Below, in pieces: positions 5,189 through 5,259 of a DNA stretch of 5,259 nucleotides; within the stretch, counting starts at the first letter, position 1; every line of letters begins with the position of its first letter. Made by a program: the position numbers and the translations under genes. Under the pieces are notes generated by a model. It saw nothing but the letters and a program-made list of their open reading frames with translations, was not told the DNA's origin and made no database searches. The DNA is from Thermoplasmata archaeon (GTDB taxonomy: Archaea; Thermoplasmatota; E2; UBA202; JdFR-43). The DNA is taken from NCBI GenBank assembly GCA_021158865.1, contig JAGGSX010000172.1, positions 1 through 5,259 of the forward strand, in the 5' to 3' direction.

Positions 5189-5259
5189 CTTCCATGCCAC
5201 TGGCTTTGCTGACTTACTGAAACAAAGAATCCATTGCCTTGCTCAATAACAAAGTCAGG
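5185..5259 (-). CDS. Probable 3' end of an unidentified minus-strand gene (partial)
   Basis: From the window edge, one minus-strand frame stays open for 24 codons and ends at TAA (5185-5187). The peptide begins PDFVIEQGNGFFVSV and ends QQSQWHGS. Its amino acid mix is credible for a real C-terminus, and this stretch is visibly richer in GC than the intergenic DNA elsewhere. Other frames here are closed by stops. The stop overlaps the nog1 TAG (5186-5188), giving a convergent overlap. The family cannot be recognised from so short a fragment, and chance openness is possible. Confidence 0.4.
   Translation of the reverse strand, partial: PDFVIEQGNGFFVSVSQQSQWHGS

Noticed and set aside
5209..5258. 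ctgactt / aagtcag inverted repeat and CTGA boxes at the right edge, considered as a C/D-box RNA or terminator
   Set aside because: There is no C box (RTGATGA), the seven-base arms are 36 bases apart, and an open coding frame explains the region better.
1..5259. CRISPR array, tRNA, rRNA, IS element or phage genes
   Set aside because: I saw no regular spaced repeats, no tRNA cloverleaf or rRNA-like sequence, and no transposase, integrase or phage motifs.

Overview
The window looks like chromosomal DNA from an AT-rich archaeon. The main evidence is gene content. There is a CTP-dependent (DUF120-type) riboflavin kinase, a family known essentially only from archaea. There is also a short Nog1 GTPase that ends with its G domain, and a small PurL of the kind that works with separate PurS and PurQ. 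The start regions agree: a T/A-rich TATA-like box lies about 20-30 bases before most start codons, so very short or leaderless mRNAs are likely. A Thermoplasmata-like euryarchaeote is my best guess, but that is inference from general gene style.

Layout. Bases 42-2351 (+) are purL (formylglycinamidine ribonucleotide synthetase). Bases 2352-2542 are a structured intergenic region with a 15-base direct repeat, a strong hairpin, an outer inverted repeat and several T-runs. It probably ends purL transcription and may be a small dispersed repeat. Bases 2543-3277 (+) encode an AIM24/TIGR00266-family protein with its own TATA box. Its stop codon touches the stop codon of the convergent gene on the minus strand.

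Bases 3278-4183 (-) hold two genes read as a unit: a 79-residue winged helix-turn-helix protein, then a 221-residue CTP-dependent riboflavin kinase. The kinase ATG follows the HTH stop codon directly and in the same frame. The arrangement is therefore HTH-stop-kinase, like the fused archaeal regulator/kinase RbkR interrupted by one TAA. The kinase also carries a C-terminal extension of about 100 residues that I do not recognise.

Bases 4184-4258 are a compact divergent promoter region. A perfect 11-base inverted repeat flanks both TATA boxes and looks like a shared operator. Bases 4259-5188 (+) are a Nog1-type ribosome-assembly GTPase with GTG start and an altered G3 motif (EAPG instead of DTPG). 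The last 75 bases probably hold the 3' end of another minus-strand gene that overlaps the nog1 stop.

The genes do not form one pathway: purine synthesis, flavin cofactor synthesis and ribosome assembly are represented. The most interesting part is 3278-4258, where a putative DNA-binding protein, a riboflavin kinase with an extra domain and a symmetric promoter element lie together. This suggests flavin-linked regulation in an unusual split arrangement.
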